From assembly GCF_050624435.1 (NCBI RefSeq), contig NC_134535.1, positions 72,164,494-72,228,493 of the forward strand: a stretch of DNA of 64,000 nt. Reading direction: 5' to 3'. A program made the translations under genes and the position numbers. Of this stretch, positions 21,863-34,312 are shown in pieces (position 1 is the stretch's first letter; every line of letters starts with the position of its first letter). A model generated the notes under the pieces. It was not told the origin of the DNA. It saw only the letters and a list, made by a program, of their open reading frames with translations, and did no database searches. The stretch is from Tenrec ecaudatus (lineage: Eukaryota > Chordata > Mammalia > Afrosoricida > Tenrecidae).

Positions 21863-23767
21863 AGGGAATCAAATGAACCAATTTGAAGGCCTGACTTGTA
21901 CTCCAAGATTCCACTTTCTGCCCTTGTACTTGAAAGATCTCTGGAAGGAATTCAAAGGGGGTGGGGGTGTAAATCTGGCCTTTTGTCATTAATATTCCTG
22001 TATGTCCACCAGGAAAAACTGGAGCTCTCTGCTGCTAAGCATATCATAAACACTAAGCCACATTTGATGAATCAGCCTTCTGTTACATATTAGGGAATAG
22101 GTTTATTTTTCCATTGTTCCAATTCCCTTACTTGCAATGCTTTTATCAGCAACATTTGTGAGTAATAAAAATATACCAATATTGAAAAGACAGAAATATT
22201 CCAGGAAGAAACTCCTAGAAAGACAATTGTTTCCTCTGGGCATGTTTAAAGGCTTTGAATCTTCAAAAAGATTTATCTTTTGCATAGACTAAACATTTTT
22301 AACTCAGTAAAGAATGACCTATGCTTTAAAAAATCTCCTTTAAAGCTAAGAAATGCTAGAACCAGTATTTATGAAATGATGAGGCTGCTCTTGTGGAAGA
22401 AAATGTTCCAAACTTTAGCTATTTTTTAATCTAAGTTTAATAAGCAGCTAGTGAAAATTGATCAATGCAAGCCCATTTTGTACGGAAAACATGTTGTTTT
22501 TCTACCAATGTCAATGCAATGATATTTTATATGCATACCGCTATATTTTCATCAATATTTGGGATTTTTTCAGGGGGAAAATCTTTCTATCACATCCTTT
22601 CTGCAATACAGTAACTATACTTCTTCACTAAAATTATCATCTTCACTAATGTTTATATTTCCTCATATTAGTAGTATCACTTTTAAATCATTTTAAATGT
22701 ATGAAAGTAACATTACCATAAAAATTATTACAAAGGGGTTTCTAAACGTTTGTAGGGAAATGGAACTAAAAGATGATGGCATTGTCCCAAGAAAGTTTTA
22801 AACTCCACTCACATATTTCTCTTTCTAGAGCTATATAAACTTTTGCATGCTAACAGGACACAAACAAAAGCTTATTTCCCTAATATTTTTTCTACAGTGA
22901 AATTGTGATCTCATTACATATTTCAAATAACAACAATTTTATATTCCTATAAATTATAACTGCCAGATTGGTAATAGTCCAAAGAGAAATTAATTTAATA
23001 GCAATATCATCAATCTTGGAAAATAATAATAAAAATTACATAGTTAGTCATAATTCCTCAAATTATACCCTAAATGGAATGTGCTTTATCAGATTTCCGC
23101 CTGACGGTCCCTAGGGCACAAGGTCATGGAGGAAAATCCAACTTGTGGGCACCATCTAGGTTGCTAAGAAGGTTAACTACATAATCCTGAAGTTGATCTT
23201 TCGCGGGGAGAAAGCATCAATTTCTCAGCACATGGACTAGGAAGAAAGCAGTCACTTCTCTTATTTCTCTACCTCCTAGTTTGTATGGGTACCATTTCAG
23301 AAAACAGGAGCTTAGGAAAAGATAGTCATAGAGAGCCAGGCCAATGAAATACTGGAACTCCTTACTTCCTGTGGAACATCACTATGCAGCACAAAGATAG
23401 AGAGATTGGCAGACATCGGCTTTTATGTTGCTAGTCCCCGCCTTGCCTTCTCACCTGCCCATTTACAGTGCACCCTCCTTACAATCCACACCAGATGACA
23501 ACGTAATGAGTCCAGAAAACATCTCTCCAGAAAAAAAGAACAAAAAATCGTGGTCTCCATGATTGCATCTCTGTGCCAATGTACAACGTGAAAGACAGAT
23601 TGTGATGAACCAGCAAACCCTGCTAGCGACAACACTAGTAAGTAGACTCCGCCTTGACAACTTGCTCTTGTTTGCTCTATAGCAAGCACTGAGCTAAGTC
23701 CTTTGCCTCCATTATCGCTTTAGAGCGCTGCAGGACAGCTCATAGAACTAGTCTTCTCAGTGGAACA
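21863..23767. other. Repeat-poor, AT-rich unique block
   Basis: No AfroSINE, L1 or RTE sequence is recognised over about 1.9 kb, and no conserved frame. In a window this dense with SINEs the absence is notable but not proof of constraint. Confidence 0.4.
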
Positions 23768-23978
23768 GGCACAGACGTTGGTTGCACAGTGTTCACTCAG
23801 TGGGCTGTTGACCACAAACTCAGCAGATCAAATCTACCGGCAGCCCTGCCGGGGAAAGGGGATACTTTCTTCTCCCATAAGTGGCTACCGTCTCAGAAAC
23901 GCACACGGACAGTTCTGCCCTGCTCTCTGGGGGTGCTCTGGGCTGGAACCCCTTCAAGGAGAGTGAGCTTGAGTTTGA
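23768..23978 (+). mobile_element. AfroSINE
   Basis: Head 'gcacagacgttggttgcaca', box-B-like 'actcagcagatcaaatctac', body 'cttcttctcccataagtggc' and 'cgtctcagaaacgcacac', and tail 'gggtgctctgggctggaacc'. Confidence 0.75.
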
Positions 23979-24540
23979 GTTGGCAGTGTTCCACAGCCTC
24001 TGAATATCGCAGCTGACGTTGGGTGGCGGCCACTGAGCCCAGCTACATCATAGTCTTGCCACTGGATTAGGCTGTCCCCCGGCAGTTACGGGTGCATATT
24101 AAACACATGGATGGGAACCAAAACAGCTACTGATAAATGCTCACATAAGATCTGTTGATTATCTCTTCATATTTGAAATACTAAATACCCCAAAGTCCCC
24201 CTGATTTGGGGTTCCCTAATTGTGGTTTTATTGTTCTCCAGTTCGCCCTTTGGTTAGGGCTCTTGGAGTCACGGCATGCAGTTCCCCTACATGCTTAAAG
24301 TCACATTTCTCTGTAAGAGCTATTTTTATGCTTCCAAGTCATTCTTTTCACATTGCCTTTTCCCATTTTCCAAATCAGCTCACCTTTGTGTATGCCCTTA
24401 TAACCGTGTCATTAGCCATAACAATGATTGATCTATCTTCCTTCCAGCCTTTAACCATCTGTGCAAGCAAAACTTTCAACCCAGACATTGTAAGCATTAA
24501 ACATATACTGGAGCTCTGTTCAATAGATCTTTCATAAATC

Positions 24541-24569
24541 CCCAGTCCCCAGCCCCCAGCCCCCAGCCC
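24541..24569. repeat. Short (CCCCAG)n tandem repeat
   Basis: About four copies of a CCCCAG-like hexamer, cagtccccagcccccagccc and onward. Confidence 0.85.
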
Positions 24570-24599
24570 AAGAGAGTAAGAAAAGTCAGGTCATGAGCA

Positions 24600-24900
24600 G
24601 GAAGTGAGGGAGACAAGGCAGTTTCTGAGCTGAAACTCAGACGCAAAGCTGGTTTATTGTTGTCATGGCTACGAGTTCCACATGCCTAAAGTCACTGGTT
24701 TCTGAAAAGAATGATGCAGTGTCTAGCCTTACAGCTGGACATATAAACCAAATTAGTCTACCATGCCTCTACCTGCTTTGTGGTTATTAGTGAAAAGAGC
24801 AATATATCACACAATCAGTCATGCAGCAGTTAAGCTTTGCACGTACAGCTTTCTCAAATCTGCAACTCATTTTTTTTTTCAGCTCCCCAGAATAATAGCT
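24600..24900. promoter_or_regulatory. Candidate conserved noncoding element
   Basis: Repeat-free and compositionally balanced. It contains 'ggtttattgttgtcatggct' (Sox-like ATTGTT), an 'aaattagtctaccatgcctc' segment and 'cagtcatgcagcagttaagc'. It resembles conserved noncoding sequence by general appearance only. Confidence 0.25.
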
Positions 24901-25669
24901 TGAAATCTGGAGGGGGTGGGGGGTAGCCAAGTCATTTTGATAGATCCTTTAAACTCTTGAACGAAAGGTAAGCCAGAAAAGTCATTTCTTGGGTTTTTAA
25001 AGTACGAACACAATCAGGACTTTAAATCACATGGACTTGGAAAAAACAAAAAAGGTTGGGGAGGGGGGGGGGGCTCCCAAATTTTCCATGAAAGAATTCA
25101 AGACTTCATTGATTTGCTAAAGATTTTTTTTTTAAGAGAAAAATGGAAGCGTGTGTTTCAGAAAGGTGAGCCCAGTGCGTCTGCCCCAGATGTGAAATGG
25201 GAGCCTGGAGAGGTGCTGTTGTGCGCCTTGCTCTCCACGGGAGGAATGGAATGACCCGAGGGAAGTAATTTAACCAGGCGTGTCAGAGAAAATATGCATT
25301 TACCCACCACAACGGGGTGCCTAAGCTGGGCGCACACCTGCACCGCTGACATCACTGCGTCCTCAAACACTACCCTCCTCCGACCCCAGCCTACCTTTGC
25401 TTGTCTGCACGTCTCTACTTCTGGCTGGAAACACTGAAGTCTTATCACACTCATAAATGTGTTCAGTGCCCGGTCTCCTTCCTCCACCTGGTTCTGCTTT
25501 ATCTCCTGTTTCTACACAAGAAAGCACTCTCCTGCTACCTGCCTTTGACTCAGTCTTCCTGCAGTAGGTATGTGAGGCCAGAACCACCTCCACATGCTCT
25601 TGTCTCCCTGCTTTAAACAGTCTGTTCCCCCAATTTAGCCTGGGTTGGATGGCCAAAACCCCGAAAAAC
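24901..25669. other. Unique sequence with homopolymer runs
   Basis: Contains a G run at about 25062-25073 and T runs. The 171-codon minus frame at 25363-25878 partly lies in an AfroSINE and is rejected as a gene. Confidence 0.4.
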
Positions 25670-25835
25670 AAATCTACAGCCACAGAGGCCAGTCTCACTC
25701 CGAGTGGCCTTCTCCAGGGTTCCGTGGCTTTATCACGTGGTAAGAGTGCACATAGCCTCGTCTGTTTCTCTTGGAGCAGCTGGTAGGTTTGAGTCGCTGA
25801 CCCAGTGGGGACCAGTGCAAACCTTACCCAAGAGT
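25670..25835 (-). mobile_element. AfroSINE, diverged
   Basis: Minus order: tail-like 'cagtctcactccgagtggcc', body 'catagcctcgtctgtttctc', then 'gagcagctggtaggtttgag' and 'tcgctgacc' before a degraded head. Confidence 0.6.
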
Positions 25836-26286
25836 CAAGGGCATGGGTGGCTGTTTCATCTGTCTGTTCCATACACACCTCCTGCTCTTTGGGTGAAAAC
25901 TGTCATTGGACGGTCAAAGCAGGAAATTGGCAACAAGTTGTTTCTTAGGAGAACATTAACTGAGGGGGAGGGAGAGGCTATGAATGGAAGCTGATACAAC
26001 TGAGATAGACTCTCAGTTCAATATGAATTGAAAATTCTGTTGTTATCCTTTCCATCCTGGTACAAGGAAAATGCACTCGCCTTTTACCTGGAACCAGTAG
26101 CTTATCTTAAGGAATGAGTTTAATGATAGAAACCTGTCATTCTGAGAACCAGTGCAAGAGCTATTGTTGGGGCTGGGGGTCTCCTTGGTGTCAGGGCTAC
26201 AGGCACTTGGATCCACATGAAGCTGAACTATTTGGATCTGATAATCATGCAGGATCAAAGGCAATGACCAGGCTCTGTACAATAGG
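25836..26286. other. Unique sequence, no gene seen
   Basis: No repeat or conserved frame recognised. Confidence 0.35.
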
Positions 26287-26498
26287 AAAAGGAGCTCTGA
26301 TAGTGCAGTGATTAATGGCTAGCCCGCTAACTGAAAGGTCAGTGGTTCAAATCCACAAACCACTCTGAGGATGAAAGAAGTGGCCATCTGCTTCCATAAA
26401 GATTTGTACTTTGGAATCCCCATGGGGCAGCTCCACCATGTCCTATGTCCCCTGTCCTGTGAGATGGAATCGACCTGATGAGAGTTTTATATTTATTT
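26287..26498 (+). mobile_element. AfroSINE, full length
   Basis: Head 'ggagctctgatagtgcagtg', box B 'ggtcagtggttcaaatccac', body 'ctgcttccataaagatttgt', tail 'gtgagatggaatcgacctga'. All parts are in order. Confidence 0.95.
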
Positions 26499-26699
26499 TT
26501 GGTTCAATGGCATGGATTCAGGTTAAAAAGGAGCATACCGTAGTTCGTGGTGTAATCTTTAACATCTCTAACATGTTAGGTACCTGTTCTTGAGTGAATA
26601 GATGTAGAACACTAGAACCTTTGAGAATCTCTGAGTGTTATTGAATATGTAAGCATTCAGAATCTATTTCTAGAATTAGTTTTATATTTTAAAATGTTT

Positions 26700-27935
26700 T
26701 TACTAAGACTCGCAATGAGCCATCAGTCTCAGATTTCATTTTTCTCCAAGTTTGAAGAAGGCAGGGTTGAGGGTTTTGATTCCACCTTACCAAGCAAGAT
26801 GTCTTTTCCAGGGTCTGGTCTCCCTGGAAAAGATGTCCCAAGTACATGAGACAAAGGCTTGTCATCCTTGTTTCTGGGTATACTTCTCCCAAGTCCGATT
26901 TGTTTGCTTATCTGGCAGTCCATGATACTTTCAATATTCTTTGCCAACCTCATAATTCAAATGTCTTAATTCTTCTGAAGTTTTACTTATTAATTGTTAA
27001 ACTTTATCAAGCCTACGAGGAGATCGAAAATATTATGGTTTGGGCCATGTCCGCCTTGGTCTTCAACGTGATTTCTTTGTCCTTCAATGCTTTAGATGCC
27101 ATGCAGTAAATTTGCCAAATGCAAAATATTTTCTGACCCCTTGACTGCTGCTTCCAGGAGCATTGATTGTGGATCGAGGCAAAATGAAATCCTTGCCAAT
27201 TTTTACCCTTTTTCTGTTTATCATGACGCTACTGACTGATCCAGATGTGAGGATCTTGGTTTTCATCATATTGAATGGGAACCCATCCTGGAGGTTACAG
27301 TCCTTGATCTTCAGCAGCAATTTTCAAATTCTCTCTTTCAGCAAACAAGGTTGTTTGATCAGCATTTCTAAGTCTTCCTCTAATCTCAATGCTGAATTGT
27401 TATTCATGTCATTCACCTTTTATGATTATTTGCTCAACACACAGATTGAAAAAACAATGATAAAAAGATACAACCCTGACCTACATCTTTCTTAATTTAA
27501 AACCACAAAGTTTCCCGCAGTTTTGTTCCTATGACTGCCTCTTCGTCTACGTGCAGGTTCTGCATTAGCACCATGAAGGGTTCCGAAGTTCCCATTCTTC
27601 ATAACGTTGGCCATAGTTTGTTGTGATCCATATAGGTCAGTGCCTTTGCATAGGAAGAAAGCACAAGTTATTATCTGTCTGGTTTTGTCTGCTCTCAGCC
27701 GAGATCCATGTGAAGTCAACAGTGATGTCGCTGGTACCACATCTCTTTCTGAATTCCAGTCTCATCTCTAGCAGCTCCCTGCTGATGTGCTCCTGCAAGT
27801 TTTTGAAAATTACTTTTAGGAAAATTTGACTTGTGGGTGATATTAATGCTCAACAATTCCCACATTCTGTTGGGTCACCTTTCTTTGAAATAGTTACAAA
27901 TATGAACCACGTGACTTCTTTCCAAGTTCCTCTGT
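26700..27935 (-). mobile_element. RTE/BovB-type LINE, 3' two fifths of ORF, dead
   Basis: The minus strand encodes the reverse transcriptase half of an RTE/BovB polyprotein, recognised by several blocks in consensus order: 'ggaataggcacaaatatg'-like text at 27885-27905, the FIDYAKAFD block near 27630-27660, the YADD box near 27345-27365 and the linker 'gattgtggatcgaggcaaaa' near 27166. The catalytic blocks are broken: the first-Asp block has lost a base, and the second Asp codon of the YADD box reads CAA (Gln) on the coding strand. It is 5'-truncated and has no AfroSINE-like 3' tail at its 26.7 kb end, so that end is also incomplete. Confidence 0.88.
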
Positions 27936-28735
27936 GATTAAAAATTGAAAGCCCCTGTTTAACAACTAGAGGACCTGATTCCTAGAACTAAGTGTCAAAC
28001 TAGACTCAACCAGTCATTTGTTCTCCTGTCAAACCCTACCAGCCCCTGGATATGTGACATTGACCTAAATATGCATGGTACACAATTAGATCTTAATTGT
28101 GGAGCTTATTATGACAGGAATAATTAGTTACACTTAATTGGAATAGAAAGAGCACCAGCTATTCTCGGGTTTCTTTTTTTCCTGACAGTTCTATTCAACA
28201 TTATCTGTTCAAGCCAATTCAGCCCACTATCCTCTTTCTTAATCCAAAATTACCTTTTTTCTCAAAAATTGATTAATATTTTTAAAAACTGAAGACAATA
28301 AAACCCTTATATATCTCAGAGAATTTATGGATGTAACAGATGAATTAGTGAGATGATACCTGAAATAGTTAATAAGCCTCTTGTGAAAACTTGCAGAATT
28401 GGAGGAAAATGGCACTAAATTAGTTGTTGATTCTGAGTTCTTCTTAACCCACAATTATGTGGTTCTATTAAAGTAATAAATATGTAAGCTCTTTGAAATT
28501 TACATCCATATTATTGAAAATATGCAAAGCATGTTTTTATTTTGAATTAACTATCTCATAAATCATGAATGCATATTTAAAATAAGCGTTCCTTTAGCTT
28601 TTGAGGCATGTTATATATATTCTGGATTATATAATAATATACCCTATGGTATTTTCTATTTGGAGTGTAGTGTTTCCTACTTTTAAGTAATGCAAGGTTG
28701 CTTTAAAAATACTTAGCAGTCCTATAATTCTCATG
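27936..28735. other. Unique AT-rich sequence
   Basis: Contains the palindrome at 28081-28101 noted separately. No gene recognised. Confidence 0.4.
28081..28101. promoter_or_regulatory. Perfect 8-bp inverted repeat of homeodomain type
   Basis: CACAATTA (28081-28088) and TAATTGTG (28094-28101) are exact inverted copies separated by GATCT. Each arm contains the TAATT/AATTA core bound by many homeodomain proteins, and more TAATTA-like sites follow within 50 bp (about 28120-28140). Known: homeodomain dimers use such palindromes. Inferred: it may be a binding site. Confidence 0.35.
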
Positions 28736-28885
28736 GCATACCTGGGAGGTGTAAATGGTTAACATGCTTAATTGCTCCTGAAAGTTTGGAAGTACAAGTC
28801 CTCTCAGTCGCACCTTGGAAGGAAGACCTTCGATGAAAACCCTGTGGCTCTGCTGGACAACAGTCGGTACCCTGGCATGTTCAGA
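28736..28885 (+). mobile_element. AfroSINE, diverged
   Basis: Head-like 'acctgggaggtgtaaatggt', then 'gctcctgaaagtttggaagt', and 'gaagaccttcgatgaaaacc', 'tgtggctctgctggacaaca'. This is the AfroSINE subtype with the GAAGG-type box B region. The tail is lost. Confidence 0.6.
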
Positions 28886-29964
28886 GAGAAAAAGGTGTGC
28901 ATGTAGTGTGTTGAAGTGCCCCGAGATCACTTTAAATTTTCAAGCTTTTTATGAGCATTATAGATAAGCCTCACATACATCTGAGATATCAGATTTATCA
29001 TTGGGCCTTTAAAGATGAAGAAAACAGAATATAAAAAGCTGAGGTAAGAGTTCAAGATTACAAGGCTTTTCAGAAGATTACAAAGTGGAGTCTGACCCTC
29101 AGTGATATGCTTACAACTGAGTCAAATGTACTCAACCATAAACCCGTGTACCGCGTACGTCAGCTAACTTCCACCAACACGACACAGGGTACCAGAAACC
29201 AACAAGCCACCACTTTACCGTTCTTATTTCAACGTCTAGTTTTGTTCTGTGGAAAGAGTCAAGCCAGCTTTAAGCGTCATCCACTCATTTGAGCTTGAAA
29301 ATCAAGTCTCATTCTGAAGTCCACTTACAATTCTGCTTCAAAACCAGCTGTTTGGATTTATGTACATAGTTGGGATGTTAAGCAAGCACAAGTCAGAAGA
29401 TGTGTTTAAGAGTCTGTCCGTTTTTAAACACGTTTTCCACTCTGATTCATTCTGCTCCTAAGACACAAGCGTTGTTTTGTTTGCTTTCACTGTTTATTTG
29501 GTTTTGGTTTCCTTAGTTGAGTTTCATTTGGTAATTGTGGGAGTTGGAGGGGCTGCCACCTCGCCCCACCTCACCTCACCTCAAGTCCAGATGAATGCTC
29601 TGCCAACATCAGTGTTTGGTTTGGACCCATACTGAATCAATCAACGCTTCTGATTCTCCAGCTCTCGTGACTGCCTGAAGGATAAGTAAGTGACCTAACC
29701 TGTAATCACCAGGGTTCTTTACTGAGAGCAAGGAGAACATGTTCTTTACGACTCAGACTTCTAAGGGAGACAGAATAGCCCGCACCCCTTGGGAAGGCCA
29801 TGTTGGAGAGAGCAGGATTAAGTGCTTTCTTCATCCCTCTTCTCCTGCCTGCATAGCATCATATACTTAGCCAGAAATTGTGTTGATCAGGTTTATTGGG
29901 ATAACTATAATGCCATTGATTCCCCACCCATGTCTGAAGAGAACTGTGCTATATGACATCTTCA
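28886..29964. other. Unique sequence, possible old MIR near the start
   Basis: A weak minus-strand MIR-like run lies at about 28980-29080 ('aagatgaagaaaacagaata'). Nothing else is recognised. Confidence 0.35.
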
Positions 29965-30062
29965 AAGACTGATATTTTAGAAGCAGATGGACAGACCTTT
30001 CTTTCAAGACACTGCAGCTGAGTTTGAACCCGAGGTCTTTGTTTAGTGGTGGAGAACAGCAA
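29965..30062 (-). mobile_element. AfroSINE fragment
   Basis: 'gaagcagatggacagacctt', 'gacactgcagctgagtttga' and 'acccgaggtctttgtttagt' give minus-strand body and box B. The tail is missing. Confidence 0.5.
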
Positions 30063-30329
30063 CAGTTTGGACCCCTCAGGATTGCTATTTTTCAAAGCAA
30101 GAAACAGACTTCTCTACCTTGTCTTGTGGCCCATCTTGTGGGTCTAGGGGAGACAATGGTCTCTTTTTCTCCTTCTTGCTTTCCATGTGAGATCAGAGCT
30201 CTAAAGACAATGAATCGCTCTTCTCTCCTTTCTGTCATCCAAAAATTAAGGAAGCAAGTTTCTAGTCCTCTTAGAGCTAGGTGGGTATGTGGACTGAACG
30301 TAGTCTATAAAAGGACTTGTTAAAACTCA

Positions 30330-30520
30330 AACAAACACTCTCACAGCTATGAAACTGAGTGAGACTCACAGTGACCCCATAGGGCAGATTAGGGATGCCC
30401 CTTGGCATTCCCAAGACTGTAAAACATCACAGGAGCAGAGAGCCTCGTTTTTCTCCCTGGTGGGTTCCAACCGCTGGCCTTATGTCCAGCTGCACAAGGT
30501 GTCATCTACCACCTCAGAAA
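30330..30520 (-). mobile_element. AfroSINE (first of a tandem pair)
   Basis: 'gaaactgagtgagactcaca', 'gtgaccccatagggcagatt', 'cattcccaagactgtaaaac', 'gagcctcgtttttctccctg' and the box B region follow in minus order. Confidence 0.85.
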
Positions 30521-30534
30521 AAGAAAAAGTAATG

Positions 30535-30712
30535 CTAATTCACAGTGACACTAGGGCACAGGGTAGAACTTCCCCTGTGGATTTCTGAGACGGAAACTTT
30601 CCCTAGGATTAGAAAGTCTCATCTTTCACCCATAGAGAGGTCGGTGGTTTCAAACTACTGAACGTGTGGTTACCAGCCTAACATGTAACCACTCTGCCAC
30701 CAGGGCTCCTAA
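30535..30712 (-). mobile_element. AfroSINE (second of a tandem pair)
   Basis: 'acagggtagaacttcccctg', 'tggatttctgagacggaaac', 'aagtctcatctttcacccat', 'ggtggtttcaaactactgaa' and the head 'ctctgccaccagggctccta'. Same orientation as its neighbour and only about 15 bp away. Confidence 0.9.
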
Positions 30713-31119
30713 ATTTGAAAAATGGGTAGAACCAATTCCATAACCAGTCTATTGCCACTAGGTGGGTGATCTTAGACAAAGACCCCAATTGTCCTATTGG
30801 TTGTATTATTTATTCTCTTTACTGTAGAATCAGGGGGGGTGGGGGTATGAACAAGTGGCTCAGGAACGTTTAGCACCAAGGAATTTACTAGCTAGAACTG
30901 GAAGAGAAGGCATTTCTCTCCTCTCAGATGAGAAAGCTGGAGGAACAGGAACTCAGACATCCCAGCAGACGTGAGACGAAGAAGAAAATGGCCTGCAGCA
31001 ATACAAGCCCCACAAAGACAGAGAGTCTTAAAGGTCTCCATGGCTCAGTTCTCTCTTAAGCTAGATCTCTCCCTACCCTACCTGCATTTGAGGTAGACCA
31101 AGGACAGACCCACTGCTAT
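30713..31119. other. Unique sequence, no gene seen
   Basis: Nothing recognised apart from a short G-rich run near 30833-30845. Confidence 0.35.
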
Positions 31120-31283
31120 CTGTGAGTCCTGCTCCTAGCGAGCCTCCATGGAATGGTTGGAGCCATGAACCTTGATGAAAGCAGGCAGCCCCAGCTTTCT
31201 CCTGTAGAGCGGTCCATGGCTTTTGATCCACTACCCTTGCCGTCAGCAGCCCAGTATCTAACCCACCACTTGATTTACTCACG
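31120..31283 (-). mobile_element. AfroSINE, diverged
   Basis: 'ggagccatgaaccttgatga', 'agcaggcagccccagctttc', 'tgtagagcggtccatggctt' and 'gtcagcagcccagtatctaa' give the minus-strand body, box B and head in order. Confidence 0.65.
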
Positions 31284-33434
31284 TGAATTTGACTTTGACT
31301 TTGATCGCAGCAATTGAAAAAGAATTCTTGATTGATACGTTCCTCCATTCCTTATACACACCATTGATAGCTTTTTATGGTCCAGTATATTGGTGAGATC
31401 ATAAGAATATCTTTTACAGCTGAGCATAACTGGAGAGGACACAGACTCACCTTTGGGATCACGTGCTTGTTGGCATTTTCTAACTAGTGATAAAATAGAG
31501 TAAGCATATGAACATATTTTGGAAACAGTGCACAGGCAGTACCCACTCAGCCCCAGCTGTGGCCCATCTCGCCAACGCTCAGTAGTGCTCTGCTCCATCA
31601 TTCCTTTTTGTCACATTTTCCTCATCTTGGAAATTTTAAAAATGTATGTCTACAGCTGGAGGCCATGCTTACACTAAAGCATCTATGTGTTTGTGTGCAT
31701 GAGGTGAGATCTTAGTACAAAAAAGGAAAGGATTGTTTGAATCTTTCATTACCACGGGGAGTTATTTTATAAGCCATTCAGAATTCTCTTACCTTTTTAA
31801 TACTAAGGACCCCTATATAAAATCCACAAACCCATACTATTTAGTGAAGGAAATAAGAAATGTTCAAGATGGTGAGCACACGGAATTTTCATCGCAAGGG
31901 ATAGCTGTATGACATTATGTAAACGGAGCCTTTCTGTAATTATGAATCACTGAGAAAATATGTAGTTTGTGGTGGTTCTACCTGCACATGGTTATAAGTT
32001 GGCGAAGCCCCCCAGGATCTAGGAATATTGTTTTAAAAGAGAAGTGTAGATGTGGGAGAAGTCATGAAGAAAATAGGTTTCTGCAACTTTCTCTCTTTAT
32101 GTTTTTGTTAGCTAAAGGGTGTCCTGGGGGTGTGTATAAAAAGGTCACAGCCACAAGGCGTTAGTGCTTCACCAAACACTACCCAGAATATAGAAGACTG
32201 CTGTGAAAAGCATGGTTGCTGGTTGCAGGTGCTTACTCTCTACCACGGGAACAGAAAGGAGAAATAAATCAATAACGTGTCTATAAGGCCATTCTGATGA
32301 ATGTATTTCCCTCAAGGCCCTTTTAGGCACCTGTTGCCCTGCAGTGTATGTTGCTTTCTGCTTTTTCCTTTTCTTTTTCTGGGTGTATTAAACAAGCAAT
32401 TCAATTAAGATCACTGAGCTGGAAATGTGCATACAATATAAATGTTATATCATATTTTTAAGGAGGAAAGATGATTTTATAAAAGAGAGAACACTTAGGC
32501 AGTGGGAGACAGCGTTAGTCTAACCAGTAATAAGATGCTCCTCTTGACTTTGTCTGTCTCATGTTATTCTGCTCCTGTGACAGTGTTTGTACAGGTGCTT
32601 TAATAGGTAACAGAGGGCTGGCTGGGACCTCCTGGAGTTTCAGGTCCTAAACAAAATGAGACTTAGTCAATACCACAGCCTTCAAATTGTATGGTGAAAA
32701 AATATGCCAATTTTTGAGGCACCAGACTTAAAAAGAAAAAACAAAACAAAAAACCAACTTAAGCACAATGCACTGTTTGATTATAGAATTGGGTTTATTC
32801 CACCCTGAAGAAAAGTATTCTCTTTCTCATATTCTTAATAATTCCAACTTTTATAAAACATAGTTCTTAATAATATGAGAGATCAGCGTAAGGCTTGGCC
32901 TTTCTATAAATTATACTTTATTGTGTTTGTGGTGAATAGAGTCACTTCTTAAGTTATTAAAAAGGTGTCGTTTTAAGGAACATTCCAAGAACAACAGAGC
33001 TGCTTAAGTAAAAGATGTAACGACACAATCACAAAGCTAATGGATCCTAATGTGGGTTCTGAATATAGTCAGCAGAGTATCAAACGTCTCGCAATACCCC
33101 TCGATCTTTCCAATTGAGACCTCTGGAAAACAGAGCGTTTGTATAAGAAGATGTAGGTCAGTTGTTGCTAGTTGGTAGACCGACCTTAAACTTTTAAAAA
33201 AAATCTTTCTTACCACCAGCAAAAAAGAGAAAATCGCACTGTCTCTGTATGGTAATCCATCTTAATTCCCCTTCTTTACCAGTAAACTGTATTAATTGGC
33301 TCTCTGAACCCTAAATACATCACTAAGTAGAAAATAATGTGCTGTAAGCTTTCCAAACACGGAGGTTTTCTCCAGTGCCTTCCCCAGCAAGAGGGAGAGA
33401 GCACCAGGAGAGCGCACCACTCGCCAACAGGAGC
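31284..33434. other. Unique AT-rich sequence
   Basis: About 2.1 kb without a confident repeat. It includes a near-palindromic pair, 'tctcatatt' near 32825 and 'aatatgaga' near 32873. No gene recognised. Confidence 0.4.
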
Positions 33435-33515
33435 GCAGTTGCCACTGCATTGACTCTGACCAAAGTGTCCCTACGCAGGGTTCTAAGACAGTAAATATTT
33501 AAGGAAGCATGTAGC
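33435..33515 (-). mobile_element. Possible AfroSINE tail fragment
   Basis: 'gttgccactgcattgactct', 'gaccaaagtgtccctacgca' and 'gggttctaagacagtaaata' resemble the first third of a minus-strand AfroSINE. Short and weak. Confidence 0.4.
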
Positions 33516-33757
33516 TTCATCTGTCTAGCAGGGAACAGCTGATGGTTTACCTGACAGCCACACCAGGGTTACTGCTGCATGAAAACTGGGTATAAAATTC
33601 AACCTCTCCTGCCCAAGATGGGAGGACCAATCAGTCAGCAGTGTTGATTCACCATCACCACCCCCGATGTATACGAAATTAATTTTTTATCATTGTAAAC
33701 CATATGTAACACATCTGCCATAAATTTAATATTTTTTGTATGTCCATTTCAGGAGAA

Positions 33758-33960
33758 AGCATCTGTTGGCACAAACAGTTAATGATTGGCTGCAAACTGA
33801 TAGGTTGGCAGTTTGAATCCACCCAGCACCTCCAGGGAGAAGTTCCTGGTGACCTGCTCCCATAAAGATTACAGCCAAGATGTACTCTACAGGACACTTT
33901 GACTGTCCCGTGGAGTCTTGATGAGCTGGAATCTGCCCAACAGTGCCTAATGCAACAAGC
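33758..33960 (+). mobile_element. AfroSINE
   Basis: Head 'gcatctgttggcacaaacag', box B 'ataggttggcagtttgaatc', body 'ctcccataaagattacagcc', tail 'gagtcttgatgagctggaat'. Near full length. Confidence 0.9.
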
Positions 33961-34104
33961 CACAGTAATTCATGGACACCTATCATTTCAATAATGTGGT
34001 ACAGCCATCACAGGAGGCATGATTTTTTATTAAAAGTGAATAGCTTAAAATATGCTGTATGAATTGGTATTTTTACAGACATACTGTACTTTCATTCTAA
34101 GACC

Positions 34105-34312
34105 AAACCAAACCTAAAACAAAACAAAACTCACTGCTGGTGAGTTGATTTCAACCACTAGTGACCTTATTGGACTGGGTAGAACTGCCCCTGAGGATTT
34201 CCAAGACTGTAATTCTTTATGGGTGTAGAAAACCTCATCTTTCTCCCATGGAACAAACAACTGGTGGTTTTGAACTGCTAACCTTGTTGTTGTAACTCAC
34301 TATGTCACCAGA
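34105..34312 (-). mobile_element. AfroSINE, full length
   Basis: An A-rich 'aaaccaaacctaaaacaaaa' end leads into the tail 'gtgagttgatttcaaccact', body 'ttccaagactgtaattcttt', box B region 'ctggtggttttgaactgcta' and head 'ctatgtcaccagaatg'. Confidence 0.92.

Noticed and set aside
25363-25878. 171-codon minus-strand frame
   Set aside because: Partly formed by a diverged AfroSINE at 25670-25835; no recognisable domain.
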